Source: BM520 sp964474455
Lineage (GTDB): Bacteria; Bacteroidota; Bacteroidia; Bacteroidales; BM520
Assembly: GCA_964474455.1 (NCBI GenBank)
Contig: CAYYSU010000024.1
Coordinates: 1-42,571 of the forward strand
Direction: 5' to 3'
Length of the DNA stretch: 42,571 nucleotides
This document shows positions 1-8,831 of the stretch, piece by piece. The number at the start of each line of letters is the position of its first letter. Positions within the stretch are counted from its first letter, which is position 1. The position numbers and the translations under genes are program-made. The notes below the pieces were generated by a model. The model was not told the DNA's origin, made no database searches, and saw only the letters and a program-made list of their open reading frames with translations.

Positions 1-2
1 AA

Positions 3-533
3 TACGACCGTCCACACACCGCATCCATCAATGTCCGCCACGACTTCTCCCCACGCTATTCGTTTAGCGCATCATGGGTTTATCAAACCGGTACACCCTA
101 CACACCGGTAATTGGGAAACAGCTCACAGGCTCACTCTACCCAAACGACGATGGAGAGTACGATTACTATGAGGCGCTGATCTATGGTGATCGGAACAGC
201 GCCCGTATGAAGGATTACCACCGCCTGGATGTAGCGCTGGCAGTGAATAACCGCAATACGGAGGGTGAGGTGAAGTCGGCATGGACCTTCTCCATCTATA
301 ACCTCTATAACCGAAAGAATCCCACATACTATTATTACAATGTGAATAACAGTGGTGAGATCCTTGATCCATCAACATACACCGGTAGCAATCAGGATTA
401 TACGCTTCGTCAGCTATCATTATTTCCTATCATCCCGGCGGTTTCCTATAAGTGCTATTTTGATGTGAAACGGCCGAGCAAGTGGAATGTTAAACAGCGT
501 TTTAGAAATTGGCTATACTATGAAAATAATTAA
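3..533 (+). CDS. TonB-dependent outer-membrane receptor, C-terminal part (5' end outside window)
   Basis: An open frame runs from the window edge to TAA at 531-533 and gives the last 176 residues of a larger protein. The visible part has the alternating aromatic/polar pattern of outer-membrane beta strands. It carries segments typical of the barrel end of Bacteroidota receptors with an N-terminal carboxypeptidase-regulatory-like domain: SASWVYQTGTPYTP, KDYHRLDVAL, FSIYNLYNRKNPTYYY and LSLFPIIPAVSY. The family imports ligands across the outer membrane using TonB energy. The plug domain and TonB box lie outside the window, so the substrate cannot be named. The gene overlaps the next one by 14 bases, which suggests translational coupling. 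Confidence 0.85.
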   Translation, partial: YDRPHTASINVRHDFSPRYSFSASWVYQTGTPYTPVIGKQLTGSLYPNDDGEYDYYEALIYGDRNSARMKDYHRLDVALAVNNRNTEGEVKSAWTFSIYNLYNRKNPTYYYYNVNNSGEILDPSTYTGSNQDYTLRQLSLFPIIPAVSYKCYFDVKRPSKWNVKQRFRNWLYYENN

Positions 534-1101
534 AAGAATACTTCTTCTACCAATATTAACTTTGCTTTTTCTGAGTACAGGGGTAAATGCTCAGGACGAA
601 TCCTATATTAAGGATCGCTGGACGATTAATGCCAGCGTGATTCCTGATTTAGAAAGTTTTGGGCGTACTGCAAGACATGAATTTAAATTATCAGCTCATT
701 ATGGTGTCAATAAATTTCTGGAGTCAGGGTTATATATCGGTAATGCAAAATATTTTTATCTATTAGAGGATAATAATTTATTGGGTGTTGGAGACAAAAT
801 TCTATATGGGGTTTCAGCTAAAGCACATATATTGCCTTTTTTAATAACGTCAAATGATTTTCGTTTTGACCTCTATTTAAATTCTCGTATTGGTATTGAT
901 CAATTTACAGGAAATCCAAACTCCACATATAGCAACGCACGATTCCGGTTTCATGGTGGCGCCGGGCTGGCTTTCTATCCTTTCCGGCATTTAGGTCTTT
1001 TTACAGAATATGGATACGATAATCATGGGATAATCGATTATATAGACCGTTGGTCGTGGGAGTTTGGGTTGATTTATAAGTTTCGGGGGAAGAGGCAATA
1101 G
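520..1101 (+). CDS. Small exported protein, probable outer-membrane beta-barrel
   Basis: This encodes 193 residues. I place the start at ATG 520, not at an upstream in-frame ATG at 487, because 520 opens directly on a signal peptide (MKIIKRILLLPILTLLFLS, then cleavage near VNAQ). The mature part is rich in aromatic residues and glycine in alternating strands (SGLYIGNAKYFY, LFTEYGYDNHG, WEFGLIYKFRG) and ends on an aromatic-rich strand, as small outer-membrane barrels do. It starts 14 bases inside the preceding receptor gene, so the two are probably translated together and may work together. No family was recognised. The context suggests an accessory to the receptor, but that is inference. Confidence 0.7.
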   Translation: MKIIKRILLLPILTLLFLSTGVNAQDESYIKDRWTINASVIPDLESFGRTARHEFKLSAHYGVNKFLESGLYIGNAKYFYLLEDNNLLGVGDKILYGVSAKAHILPFLITSNDFRFDLYLNSRIGIDQFTGNPNSTYSNARFRFHGGAGLAFYPFRHLGLFTEYGYDNHGIIDYIDRWSWEFGLIYKFRGKRQ

Positions 1102-1232
1102 TAAATGCTGGTACACCAAACACTATGAGTCGCGTCTTTTGCAAATAAAAAACAACCATATACTCATGTTTGTAGAGCCATCGATTTATGGTGGCTCGGC
1201 CTTTATGTTGCAATTACCGTATCCTTTTTCAA

Positions 1233-2642
1233 CTACTCCGAATAGCCCAATATATCCAGCATATGATCCACCGACTGCTCGTTGCGGAAGACGTAATCCA
1301 CAAAATTTCCGGTCTCGTCACGGTCAATCACTACGTGCTTTGGCGACGGGATCAGGCAGTGTTTAATTCCGCCATAACCACTGATTGAGTCCTGGTATGC
1401 TCCGGTGTGGAAGAAACCCAGATAGAGAGGTTCCTTCTCTTTTTTCATGTCAAATTTCGGAAGCATAATCTGTTGGTTCAGGTCTTCGGAGTTATAGTAG
1501 TCAGAGTGGTCGCAGCTAATGCCTCCAATATTCACACGTGTATATTCATTGTTCCATTTATTCACGGGCAGTAGAATAAACTTTTCGTGAATAGACCAGG
1601 CATCGGGAATGGTGTTCATAAGGCTGTTATCCACAATATACCAAAGCTCGGTATCGTTTTGTTGTTTTTGCTCTACAACCTGAAAAATAATGGCTCCCGA
1701 CTCTCCGACGGTGTACTTTCCAAACTCCGTAAAGATGTGTGGCTCAGGAATATTTTCGGCATCGCAGGCGCTTTTAATATTCATCACTATCTCGCGGATC
1801 ATATACTCATAATCGTACTCAAAGCCTAGATGGTTACGGATGGGGAATCCACCGCCAAGGTTAAAGGAGTCGAGTGAAGGGCATTGCTTCTTGAGCTCGA
1901 TATAGAGTTTCAGTGCCTTTTGGAACTCCCCCCAATAGTACAGGCTGTCTTTTATTCCCGAATCCACAAAGAAGTGCAGCATCTTCAGGTTTACACTGGG
2001 GTTATTCTTAATCTTTTCACGGAAGAAGGTACTCATTTTATTACTTCGTATCCCCAGACGGGAGGTGTAATATGCCGATTGAGGCTCTTCATCCACTGCC
2101 ATCCGCAGTCCGATATCAACTACCTGATCGCCGACAACACTCTCAAGACGTTCCAGTTCATTGGGGCTGTCGAGAACGATGATGCTGTTTTTATATCCAT
2201 CACGTTGCATTTTCAGGATCTTATTCAGATATTCTTCTGATTTATAACCGTTGTGAACCAATATGGTGGATTTATCTACCTGACCTTTTAGGTAAAGCTT
2301 TTCTACAAGGTCAATATCAAATGATGAGGATGTCTCAAGATTAACTCTATGCTTCAATGCAGCGCTCACTACATGGTGAAAGTGGCAGCATTTGGTGCAG
2401 TAGCAAAAATGATAATTCCCCTTATAACCATTGGCTTTAATAGCTCTGTTAAAGAGATTCCTGGATTTTTTTATCTGATCCCCGATGCGAGGTAAATATA
2501 TTAAACGGAATGGTGTCCCGTATTTCTTTATAAGATACTTCAACGATACCCCGTAAAAAGTGAGGTATCCATCCTGCAAATCAAATCCCTCCTGAGGGAA
2601 ATAGTAGCTTTGCTCTATAAGATCAAAATAGGTGTTCTTCAT
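1233..2642 (-). CDS. speA: Arginine decarboxylase, short Bacteroidota type (PLP, fold III)
   Basis: The 469-residue protein matches, from memory, the roughly 465-residue arginine decarboxylases of Flavobacteria and relatives almost end to end. Family members of this kind make agmatine for polyamine synthesis in the cytoplasm. Visible landmarks are the N-terminal YYFPQEGF, the PLP lysine region CYCTKCCHF (Lys84), SSSFDIDLVEKL, the barrel motif FNLGGGFP, FTEFGKYTVGESG, and the C-terminal block GFFHTGAYQDSISGYGG. It is clearly shorter than the about 650-residue SpeA of Escherichia coli and lacks the extra domains of that enzyme. It is monocistronic and convergent with the small membrane-protein gene. 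A related diaminopimelate or carboxynorspermidine decarboxylase is less likely given the length and block order. Confidence 0.85.
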   Translation of the reverse strand: MKNTYFDLIEQSYYFPQEGFDLQDGYLTFYGVSLKYLIKKYGTPFRLIYLPRIGDQIKKSRNLFNRAIKANGYKGNYHFCYCTKCCHFHHVVSAALKHRVNLETSSSFDIDLVEKLYLKGQVDKSTILVHNGYKSEEYLNKILKMQRDGYKNSIIVLDSPNELERLESVVGDQVVDIGLRMAVDEEPQSAYYTSRLGIRSNKMSTFFREKIKNNPSVNLKMLHFFVDSGIKDSLYYWGEFQKALKLYIELKKQCPSLDSFNLGGGFPIRNHLGFEYDYEYMIREIVMNIKSACDAENIPEPHIFTEFGKYTVGESGAIIFQVVEQKQQNDTELWYIVDNSLMNTIPDAWSIHEKFILLPVNKWNNEYTRVNIGGISCDHSDYYNSEDLNQQIMLPKFDMKKEKEPLYLGFFHTGAYQDSISGYGGIKHCLIPSPKHVVIDRDETGNFVDYVFRNEQSVDHMLDILGYSE

Positions 2643-2785
2643 CTCTATTTAAAACAGAATAAAAACAAAATAATTGATAAAAACATGTTTACATCCGTCT
2701 GTGACAAAATACAACATGTGTGTGGCATTGTCAAAATATTAATAATAAATAATAAAAAACAGACTATAGTAAATGATTATAATAC

Positions 2786-2797
2786 TTTTCCGGAAAA
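2786..2797. repeat. 12-bp perfect palindrome TTTTCCGGAAAA
   Basis: The sequence is its own reverse complement. It is the first of three TCCGGA cores at 2789, 2803 and 2850 in an otherwise AT-rich spacer. It could be an operator, but nothing in the sequence identifies a binding protein. Confidence 0.5.
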
Positions 2798-2799
2798 AC

Positions 2800-2856
2800 T
2801 ACTCCGGATTAATTTACTAAATTACAAAAAATCAGACCAATGTGAATACTCCGGAT
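2800..2856. repeat. Direct repeat TACTCCGGAT, two copies
   Basis: Identical 10-mers stand at 2800-2809 and 2847-2856, 47 bases apart, each containing the palindromic core TCCGGA. Together with the palindrome just upstream they make three similar sites between speA and the lipoprotein gene. Confidence 0.5.
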
Positions 2857-3025
2857 AAATATTATAATATATTCATTATCTTTATGTTAAGCAGCTGATC
2901 ATCTCCTGTACACACTATTATTAACAACTGATGATGACTAATATCCTTCAGTAAGAGCGAAATATCCGTTGTTTTAGTTTTATGTGAAGATTTGTTTTTT
3001 TTTGTTGAATACAAAAAACTTAAGA

Positions 3026-3057
3026 TTGGATTTCTTCCCTAATAAGAATTACTTTTG
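3026..3057 (+). promoter_or_regulatory. Bacteroidota-type promoter of the lipoprotein/EamA pair
   Basis: A TTG at 3026-3028 and TACTTTTG at 3050-3057 match the -33 (TTG) and -7 (TAnnTTTG) elements with a 21-base gap. The -7 box ends 17 bases before the ATG at 3075. Confidence 0.6.
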
Positions 3058-3074
3058 TAAAAAAACATAGTATT

Positions 3075-3650
3075 ATGAAGCGTATTTTTTCCCTAGTTCT
3101 GACATGTGTTCTTATGACAATCCTGTCATCATGTTCAAAGCCTGATATTCAGCAGTTTATTTATGCCGGAAGCAGTGTTGGTGATTACACTACTTCAGAA
3201 ACCATTGATCCGCCGGCTTCATTATTATTTGAATATCCCACCTCAGAGTCCGTATATACTTTGGATTTTGATGACGACGGAGAGGTTGATATTACATTTA
3301 AGTTCACCGGTGATGCTTCTTCCGGGCACTCCAGGATAAATATGAATGTTATTTCTGCTGAAGACTATGAGATATGTACCGGTTCCGCCACCAATTTGGC
3401 AGCACAGATTGCTCAGGGAGATATAATCGATGAAAACCGTGGGTGGAGTGGTGAAGAACTCATTCTGCATTTATACAGTTATGTGGCAGGTGAGAGCGTA
3501 ATATTGACCGGCGACTGGGTTAAAAATGGCGTTAACTATGTCGGTTTCAGGAAAGAATCCGGCAAGTATTTTCAGTATGGTTGGGTAAAAATAACTATGG
3601 AGAGCGGAAGCATTTGGACCATCGACGGTTACGCTTTTATCACAGAATAA
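3075..3650 (+). CDS. Hypothetical lipoprotein
   Basis: The 191-residue product begins with a lipoprotein signal peptide whose lipobox reads LSSC (MKRIFSLVLTCVLMTILSSC). The mature part is acidic and probably all-beta, with DFDDDGEVDITFKFTGD near the middle and a C-terminal stretch (VGFRKESGKYFQYGWVKIT) of a kind seen in secreted beta-sandwich proteins. No catalytic motif or named family was recognised. It has its own promoter, and the next gene begins 7 bases after its stop, so the two form an operon. The functional link between a lipoprotein and a metabolite exporter is unknown. Confidence 0.75.
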   Translation: MKRIFSLVLTCVLMTILSSCSKPDIQQFIYAGSSVGDYTTSETIDPPASLLFEYPTSESVYTLDFDDDGEVDITFKFTGDASSGHSRINMNVISAEDYEICTGSATNLAAQIAQGDIIDENRGWSGEELILHLYSYVAGESVILTGDWVKNGVNYVGFRKESGKYFQYGWVKITMESGSIWTIDGYAFITE

Positions 3651-3657
3651 AGGAGCC

Positions 3658-4500
3658 ATGAAAGATAGGCCTTTGCTTTACGCACATGTTGCTGTTTTCT
3701 TTTTTGGCCTCGCCGGTATCATAGCCCGCAGTGTGCCGCTTGATGCCATCACTATAGTTGCCGGGCGGGTATTTTTTGCTTCTCTTTCACTGTTTTTAAT
3801 TATTCTTCTCCGGCGGCAGTCGTTTCGCATAAGATCGCTAAATCATTTATCTTTTTTCTTCCTTTCGGGGATGATTTTGGCAGCGCATTGGGCGCTTTTC
3901 TTCTGGTCTGTGAAGATCAGCTCCATCGCCATAGGGTTGTTGACGGTGAGTACTTTCCCCATCTTTGCTTCGGTGCTGGAGCCGTTGTTTTTTAGGGAGC
4001 CGTTTAAAATTAGGAGTCTGCTGGCAGCATTTATTGCCATGGGCGGTATCATACTGGTGATACCGGATTTTACCCCCGGCAACAACGCGCTCACCGGAGC
4101 CCTGGCAGGAACGGGAGCGGGATTTCTCTTCGCGGTATTGTCGCTCATAAACAGAAGATTTGTCAAAGAATATCCCGGAACCGTACTGGCTTTTTACCAA
4201 GACTCGTTCGCATTTATAGTGTTATTGCCCTTTGTATTGTTCTTAAAGCCAACATTTACAATCCCCGATATTCTTTGGTTGTCGTTTTTGGGCATTTTTT
4301 GTACCGGGGTGGCTCATACGCTTTTTATTATCAGTTTGAAGAGGCTGAAAACGGCCACGGCGGGAATCCTTACCATGCTGGAGCCGGTATATGGTATCCT
4401 TATCGCCATACCCTTGTTCGGTGAAATTCCTGATGTAAAAACCGTTGCCGGGGGAATCATTATTCTTTCCATCGCAATAATCTCCGGGCGAAAATCCTGA
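3658..4500 (+). CDS. EamA/DMT-family metabolite transporter
   Basis: The 280-residue protein is almost entirely hydrophobic, with about ten membrane segments arranged as two homologous halves of five, as in drug/metabolite (RhaT/EamA) exporters. Typical features are the N-terminal AGRVFFASLSLFLIILL, the mid-protein turn LEPLFFREPFKIRSLLAAF, and the second-half copy MLEPVYGILIAIPLFGEIP. An AGGAG at 3651-3655 lies unusually close (2 bases) to the ATG. The gene follows the lipoprotein gene after 7 bases and is probably co-transcribed with it. The substrate cannot be read from the sequence. Amino acids or other small metabolites are usual for the family. Confidence 0.85.
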   Translation: MKDRPLLYAHVAVFFFGLAGIIARSVPLDAITIVAGRVFFASLSLFLIILLRRQSFRIRSLNHLSFFFLSGMILAAHWALFFWSVKISSIAIGLLTVSTFPIFASVLEPLFFREPFKIRSLLAAFIAMGGIILVIPDFTPGNNALTGALAGTGAGFLFAVLSLINRRFVKEYPGTVLAFYQDSFAFIVLLPFVLFLKPTFTIPDILWLSFLGIFCTGVAHTLFIISLKRLKTATAGILTMLEPVYGILIAIPLFGEIPDVKTVAGGIIILSIAIISGRKS

Positions 4501-4577
4501 ATCTCGGTTTCCGATTTCCACACGCCGGGAAGCTGTATTTACAATTCTTTTCCCATAATAGGTTCTTCGTTCGCTTA

Positions 4578-5732
4578 TTACATCCTCAGAGTGAGTATCT
4601 CCTTTACTACGTTAACATCCATATCACGATGCTCGCCACAGGGCAGCAATCCAATACTCTTCATTCGTTCAGCAATTATCGTGGGTACATCCTCACTGAT
4701 GCCGAATTCGCTGATACGTGTTTTTGCTCCCAGCTCGCGGAAGAATGCTTCTGTTTGCTCTATCACCTTATCGATGCGCTCCTCTTCGGAGCCTTTGGTG
4801 ATGCCCCAGACGGCATTAGCATAACGAAGGAGTTTGCTCTTCTTCTTTTCTCTCATCACCTGCATCACTCCGGGCAGCACAACAGCCAATGAAATGGCAT
4901 GGTCGAGGCCGTAGTATGCGGTAAGAATATGACCGATGGTATGTGTTGACCAGTCGGTAACAGTGCCCAGACTTATGATGCCATTGAGGGCCATTGTTGA
5001 TGCCCACATAACATTTCCGGCGACGACAATATCATCAGGCTTCTCAACATAATCTTTTCCCTTTTCCACAAGAACACGCAGAAGTCCCTCCGAAATATTA
5101 TCACTCACCCTTGCTCCGGCATCGAACGTAAGATACTGCTCCATGATATGTGCAAAGCTGTCGATAACGCCATTTACACGCTGCGCCCTGGGTAGTGATA
5201 TTGTCGTGACGGGGTCGAGCAGAGCGAATTTCGGAAGCAGTTTGGAACTCATCAAAGCTCTTTTTTCTTTCCATTCTCGTCTGGATATCACGGCACTGCC
5301 ATTCATCTCCGAACCCGTTGCCGGGAGTGTCATCACTGATCCAACAGGGAGTACGACATTAGGTCTTGCTTTTCCACTCAGCAGATCCCACGCCTCCCCG
5401 GAGTAACCGACGACAGCAGAAATAAACTTTGTACCATCGAGAACAGAACCGCCGCCTACAGCAAGCAGGAATCCGACACTCTCTTTACAACATATCTCAG
5501 CAGCTTTTAGTAATGTTTCATACTCCGGATTGGCTTCTATGCCGCCAAACTCCACCACATCGTGCGTTGAAAGTGCTGTCATCACTCTGTCATAAACACC
5601 ATTTTTTTTGATGCTGCCACCACCATAGGTCATCATTACTTTCTTGCCGCGTGGAACAAGCCCGGAAATGCTTTCAATAGCAGTATCGCCAAAGACAACC
5701 TTAACAGGGTTGTGGTATACAAAATTTTTCAT
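4578..5732 (-). CDS. Iron-containing alcohol dehydrogenase, YqhD/BdhA-like
   Basis: The 384-residue protein resembles Escherichia coli YqhD, an NADPH-dependent aldehyde reductase, along its length. Shared blocks include TYGGGSIKKNGVYD, EFGGIEANPEYETL, the nucleotide-binding LLAVGGGSVLDGTKF and LPATGSEMN. The four metal ligands of the family are conserved: Asp191 and His195 (VIDSFAH), His264 (DWSTH) and His278 (GLDHA). It is expected to reduce aldehydes to alcohols in the cytoplasm, as a detoxification or fermentation step. It ends 77 bases from the convergent EamA gene and appears monocistronic. Related butanol dehydrogenases share the same motifs, so the exact substrate is open. Confidence 0.9.
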   Translation of the reverse strand: MKNFVYHNPVKVVFGDTAIESISGLVPRGKKVMMTYGGGSIKKNGVYDRVMTALSTHDVVEFGGIEANPEYETLLKAAEICCKESVGFLLAVGGGSVLDGTKFISAVVGYSGEAWDLLSGKARPNVVLPVGSVMTLPATGSEMNGSAVISRREWKEKRALMSSKLLPKFALLDPVTTISLPRAQRVNGVIDSFAHIMEQYLTFDAGARVSDNISEGLLRVLVEKGKDYVEKPDDIVVAGNVMWASTMALNGIISLGTVTDWSTHTIGHILTAYYGLDHAISLAVVLPGVMQVMREKKKSKLLRYANAVWGITKGSEEERIDKVIEQTEAFFRELGAKTRISEFGISEDVPTIIAERMKSIGLLPCGEHRDMDVNVVKEILTLRM

Positions 5733-5863
5733 AAAAGTATCTTTATCTTATTATCTAATTAATAACATCATTATTAATAAAAAGGTTCTGCTGACCAATA
5801 AGTGCTAAGCTAAAAAATTACAAGGAGTAGGGGCTTTCTGCGCTTTTTGTCTTGATGTTTATC

Positions 5864-6823
5864 TTATAACAGAATAGATACTCCGAAGGCGAGGGTGAAG
5901 AGTAGTGTTGCCAGGACATGTTTGGGGAGTTCCGGAATTAGTTCTGACGGGTCATCATTGCGCCAAACGCGCCATGTCACGCTAAGTAAGAGAGGAAGCA
6001 CCAACAGCCATAGAAGGTTAAGCCACGTTGACCAGGTTAAAATATTATACGTCACTGCAGTCACAATTCCCGTGGTTATCAATATGAGATGATACCGTTT
6101 TGCGAATCGGGCGCCATAAATCACAACCACAGTTCTCTTCTCTGCCTCCCTGTCGCTATATTCGTCGCGTATGTTGTTAATGTTGAGAACTGCGACAGTA
6201 AAAACACCTATCGATATTGCCGGAAGCAGTATGGTTGCATTGATCGTCTGAGTTTGCATAAAATAGCTTCCCATAACTCCCAGTAAACCAAAGAAGAGGA
6301 ACACAAAAAGATCCCCATATCCGCGGTATCCATAGGGTTTTTTTCCCATGGTGTAACTTACGGCAGCAATGATTGCCAAAACACCCAATGCCAGAAACAG
6401 CAGTTTTGTACTCAAAGGAGCGTCACTCAGCCCGGTGATTACAAGTGCAACACCGAAGATAAACGCTATCACGGTAAAGATATATACCATGGTTTTCATC
6501 TCTTGTAGTGATATAAGGCCGGTGTGTGTTATGCGCTCCGGTCCCTTACGATTAATGTTATCGGCGCCACTCAATGCATCGCCATAGTCGTTGGCAATAT
6601 TTGATACTATTTGCAACAGCATGGCGGTAAGTATTGTCAGCAGTATCACCGGCCACCGGACGACATCGTTGTCGGCGGCAAGAAATATTCCCATTATGGC
6701 GCACGAAAATGAGAGTAACAAGGTTTGCAAACGTAGAGCCTTAATCCATATCTTAACTCTACTCTTTAAAGTGTTTTTGCTCAATTCGTTTTTCTTTTCT
6801 GAACTATCATCTCTATGTGTCAT
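5864..6823 (-). CDS. menA: 1,4-dihydroxy-2-naphthoate polyprenyltransferase (menaquinone synthesis)
   Basis: The 319-residue integral membrane protein belongs to the UbiA prenyltransferase superfamily. The first aspartate-rich motif is NDYGDALSGAD (Asp79, Asp82) and the second is NNIRDEYSDREAEKRT. The spacing and the GPERITHTG segment are those of MenA, which attaches the polyprenyl tail to dihydroxynaphthoate to give demethylmenaquinone. About eight hydrophobic segments follow an unusually polar N-terminal tail of about 25 residues (MTHRDDSSEKKNEL). The gene is divergent from aspS across a roughly 100-base spacer. The other men genes are not in this window. Confidence is high for MenA over UbiA because of the NDYGD context. 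Confidence 0.9.
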   Translation of the reverse strand: MTHRDDSSEKKNELSKNTLKSRVKIWIKALRLQTLLLSFSCAIMGIFLAADNDVVRWPVILLTILTAMLLQIVSNIANDYGDALSGADNINRKGPERITHTGLISLQEMKTMVYIFTVIAFIFGVALVITGLSDAPLSTKLLFLALGVLAIIAAVSYTMGKKPYGYRGYGDLFVFLFFGLLGVMGSYFMQTQTINATILLPAISIGVFTVAVLNINNIRDEYSDREAEKRTVVVIYGARFAKRYHLILITTGIVTAVTYNILTWSTWLNLLWLLVLPLLLSVTWRVWRNDDPSELIPELPKHVLATLLFTLAFGVSILL

Positions 6824-6845
6824 AGCTGTTATGTTTTTTCTGCCA

Positions 6846-6901
6846 CGAAAATACTGTTTTTATAAAAATGAAATAATAGTGACGGCTTTTTTTTACCTTC
6901 G
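6846..6901. promoter_or_regulatory. Putative divergent menA / aspS promoter pair (TTCG variants)
   Basis: On the minus strand TATTTTCG (6846-6853) lies 22 bases before menA. On the plus strand TACCTTCG (6894-6901) lies 26 bases before aspS. Both differ from TAnnTTTG by one base (TTCG for TTTG). No clear -33 TTG was seen. Confidence 0.35.
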
Positions 6902-6927
6902 CACCGTTATAACAAAAGTTGAATAAT

Positions 6928-8682
6928 ATGTTACGTACACATACCTGCGGTGAACTCCGCATCGGTCACATAAATCAAAATGTTACCCTTTCGGGATGGG
7001 TAAGAAAATCCCGTGATTTTGGCGGAATGACGTTTGTCGACCTCCGCGACAGATATGGTATCACCCAGCTTGTTTTCAATATGGAAACAAATGCCGATCT
7101 CTGCGAGAAAGCACGTACCCTGGGACGTGAATTCGTAATTCAGGTAAAAGGTGTGGTTGCAGAACGCAGCAACAAAAATATGAATATCCCAACCGGAGAG
7201 ATAGAGATTCTGGTGGAGAACTATACAATCCTTAACAGATCTAAATTACCTCCTTTTACCATCGAAGATGATACCGACGGTGGCGAAGAGTTGCGTATGA
7301 AATACCGCTACCTCGACCTGCGCCGTGAGGTGAACCGCAAGAACCTTGCACTGCGTCACACCATGAGCATAGAGACACGGAAATATATGAACGATCAGGG
7401 CTTTATGGAGATAGAGACGCCTGTCCTTATAAAGAGTACTCCTGAAGGTGCGCGCGACTTTGTTGTGCCTTCACGTATGAATCCCAATCAGTTTTATGCC
7501 CTGCCACAGTCACCACAAACCTTCAAGCAACTGCTGATGATTGCCGGTTACGACCGTTACTTCCAAATCGTGAAGTGCTTCCGCGATGAAGACCTCCGTG
7601 CCGACCGTCAGCCGGAATTTACACAGATCGACTGTGAGATGGCGTTCGTGGAGCAGGAAGATGTACTTCAGACATTTGAAGGCCTGGCGAAGCATCTTTT
7701 CAAAGTTGTGAAGGGCGTTGAAATCAGCGAATTCATCCGTATGCCATATTCGGATGCTTTGAAGTATTACGGTTCTGATAAACCGGACCTTCGCTTTGGA
7801 ATGCCTTTCGTAGAGCTTAACGATTTGACACAAAATAATGGCTTTGTTGTTTTCGACAGCGCTGAACTTGTTGTCGGTATCAATGCCACCGGATGTGGTG
7901 GATATACACGTAAGGAGCTTGATAAGCTCATTGATTTTGTGAAGAAACCGCAGATTGGTGCCAAAGGCTTGGTATATGTGAAGTGCAATGACGACGGTAC
8001 TTTCAAGTCGTCGGTGGATAAATTTTATAGCCTGGAAGACCTGAAGGAGTGGGCAGACCGCTTGGAGGCAAAACCCGGTGATCTGATGCTTATTCTTGCC
8101 GGCGACGTGGATCATACACGCAAAGCTATGGGAGAGCTTCGTCTGGAGATGGGCTCACGCCTTAACCTTCGCGATCCGGAGAAATTTGCTCCGCTGTGGG
8201 TGGTGGACTTCCCGTTGTTGGAATGGGATCAAGAGGGACAGCGGTTCCACGCCATGCACCATCCGTTTACCTCGCCAAAACCGGAAGATATTGAACTGCT
8301 GGAGAGAGACCCCGGAAAGGTACGTGCCAACGCTTACGACATGGTTATTAATGGTGTAGAGATCGGTGGCGGATCCATTCGTATCCACGACAAAGAGCTG
8401 CAGCAGAAGATGTTCAAGGCTCTTGGATTTACCGACGAAGAGGCGCAGGAACAGTTTGGATTCCTGCTCAACGCATTTGAATACGGTGCTCCTCCTCACG
8501 GTGGTGTAGCATTCGGCTTCGACCGGTGGTGTGCTCTCTTTGGCGGGCAGGACTCTATCCGCGACTTCATCGCCTTTCCGAAGAATAACGCCGGAAGAGA
8601 CGTGATGATCGACAGCCCTGCCGTCATCTCCGAAATGCAGCTTGAGGAGCTTTTCCTCGCAACAAAAGATGTGAAGGAGTAG
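6928..8682 (+). CDS. aspS: Aspartyl-tRNA synthetase, bacterial type
   Basis: This is a 584-residue class II synthetase charging tRNA-Asp. The N-terminal anticodon-binding OB fold is visible as GWVRKSRDFGGMTFVDLRDR. Motif 2 is CFRDEDLRADRQPEFTQID and motif 3 is GGVAFGFDRWCALFGG, followed by IRDFIAFPKNNAGRD. The insertion between motifs 2 and 3 is long, as in bacterial AspRS (GAD domain). The frame is open from a TTG at 6919, but ATG 6928 gives the usual family N-terminus MLRTHTCGELR, so I use it. Its C-terminus is typical of the phylum. It stands between divergent menA and the metallopeptidase gene. Confidence 0.97.
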   Translation: MLRTHTCGELRIGHINQNVTLSGWVRKSRDFGGMTFVDLRDRYGITQLVFNMETNADLCEKARTLGREFVIQVKGVVAERSNKNMNIPTGEIEILVENYTILNRSKLPPFTIEDDTDGGEELRMKYRYLDLRREVNRKNLALRHTMSIETRKYMNDQGFMEIETPVLIKSTPEGARDFVVPSRMNPNQFYALPQSPQTFKQLLMIAGYDRYFQIVKCFRDEDLRADRQPEFTQIDCEMAFVEQEDVLQTFEGLAKHLFKVVKGVEISEFIRMPYSDALKYYGSDKPDLRFGMPFVELNDLTQNNGFVVFDSAELVVGINATGCGGYTRKELDKLIDFVKKPQIGAKGLVYVKCNDDGTFKSSVDKFYSLEDLKEWADRLEAKPGDLMLILAGDVDHTRKAMGELRLEMGSRLNLRDPEKFAPLWVVDFPLLEWDQEGQRFHAMHHPFTSPKPEDIELLERDPGKVRANAYDMVINGVEIGGGSIRIHDKELQQKMFKALGFTDEEAQEQFGFLLNAFEYGAPPHGGVAFGFDRWCALFGGQDSIRDFIAFPKNNAGRDVMIDSPAVISEMQLEELFLATKDVKE

Positions 8683-8817
8683 AAGCGAAATTTCTGTTTT
8701 CTTCTGAGTGGCAAAAAATATGGTTAACACTATTGTTTTTCCGGACTAAAAATTAGATGGTTGAGTAATAACTGTTATGGCGGTATTTTGTCTGTTGTAC
8801 AAATATTAAATATTACC

Positions 8818-8825
8818 GACCTTTG
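8818..8825 (+). promoter_or_regulatory. -7-like box GACCTTTG next to the YgjP-like gene start
   Basis: GACCTTTG differs from TAnnTTTG by one base and ends only 6 bases before ATG 8832. If that ATG is used the mRNA would be nearly leaderless. The next in-frame ATG (8856) would give a leader of normal length. Confidence 0.4.
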
Positions 8826-8831
8826 CGCCCG

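Larger units (their letters stand above)
2643..3074. other. AT-rich divergent intergenic region with clustered TCCGGA palindromes
   Basis: This 432-base spacer separates divergent speA (-) and the lipoprotein gene (+). I see no convincing gene in it. It holds a 12-base perfect palindrome at 2786-2797, two further TCCGGA sites inside a repeated 10-mer at 2800-2809 and 2847-2856, and the palindrome AAACATGTTT at 2681-2690. A plus-strand promoter lies at its right end. Confidence 0.6.

Noticed and set aside
1175..1197. Hairpin GAGCCA...TGGCTC between convergent genes as a terminator
   Set aside because: The stem is 6 bp with an 11-base loop, and neither strand has a T-run directly after it.
2610..2858. 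82-codon plus-strand open frame overlapping the speA start
   Set aside because: It is AT-rich with lysine/asparagine/isoleucine bias, has no signal or motif, and lies in the speA upstream region.
7510..8115. Long antisense open frame of 201 codons within aspS
   Set aside because: It lies wholly opposite a certain gene, has no promoter or recognisable motif and arises from the codon pattern of aspS. The antisense frames at 8155-8730 and 10274-10849 were rejected for the same reason.
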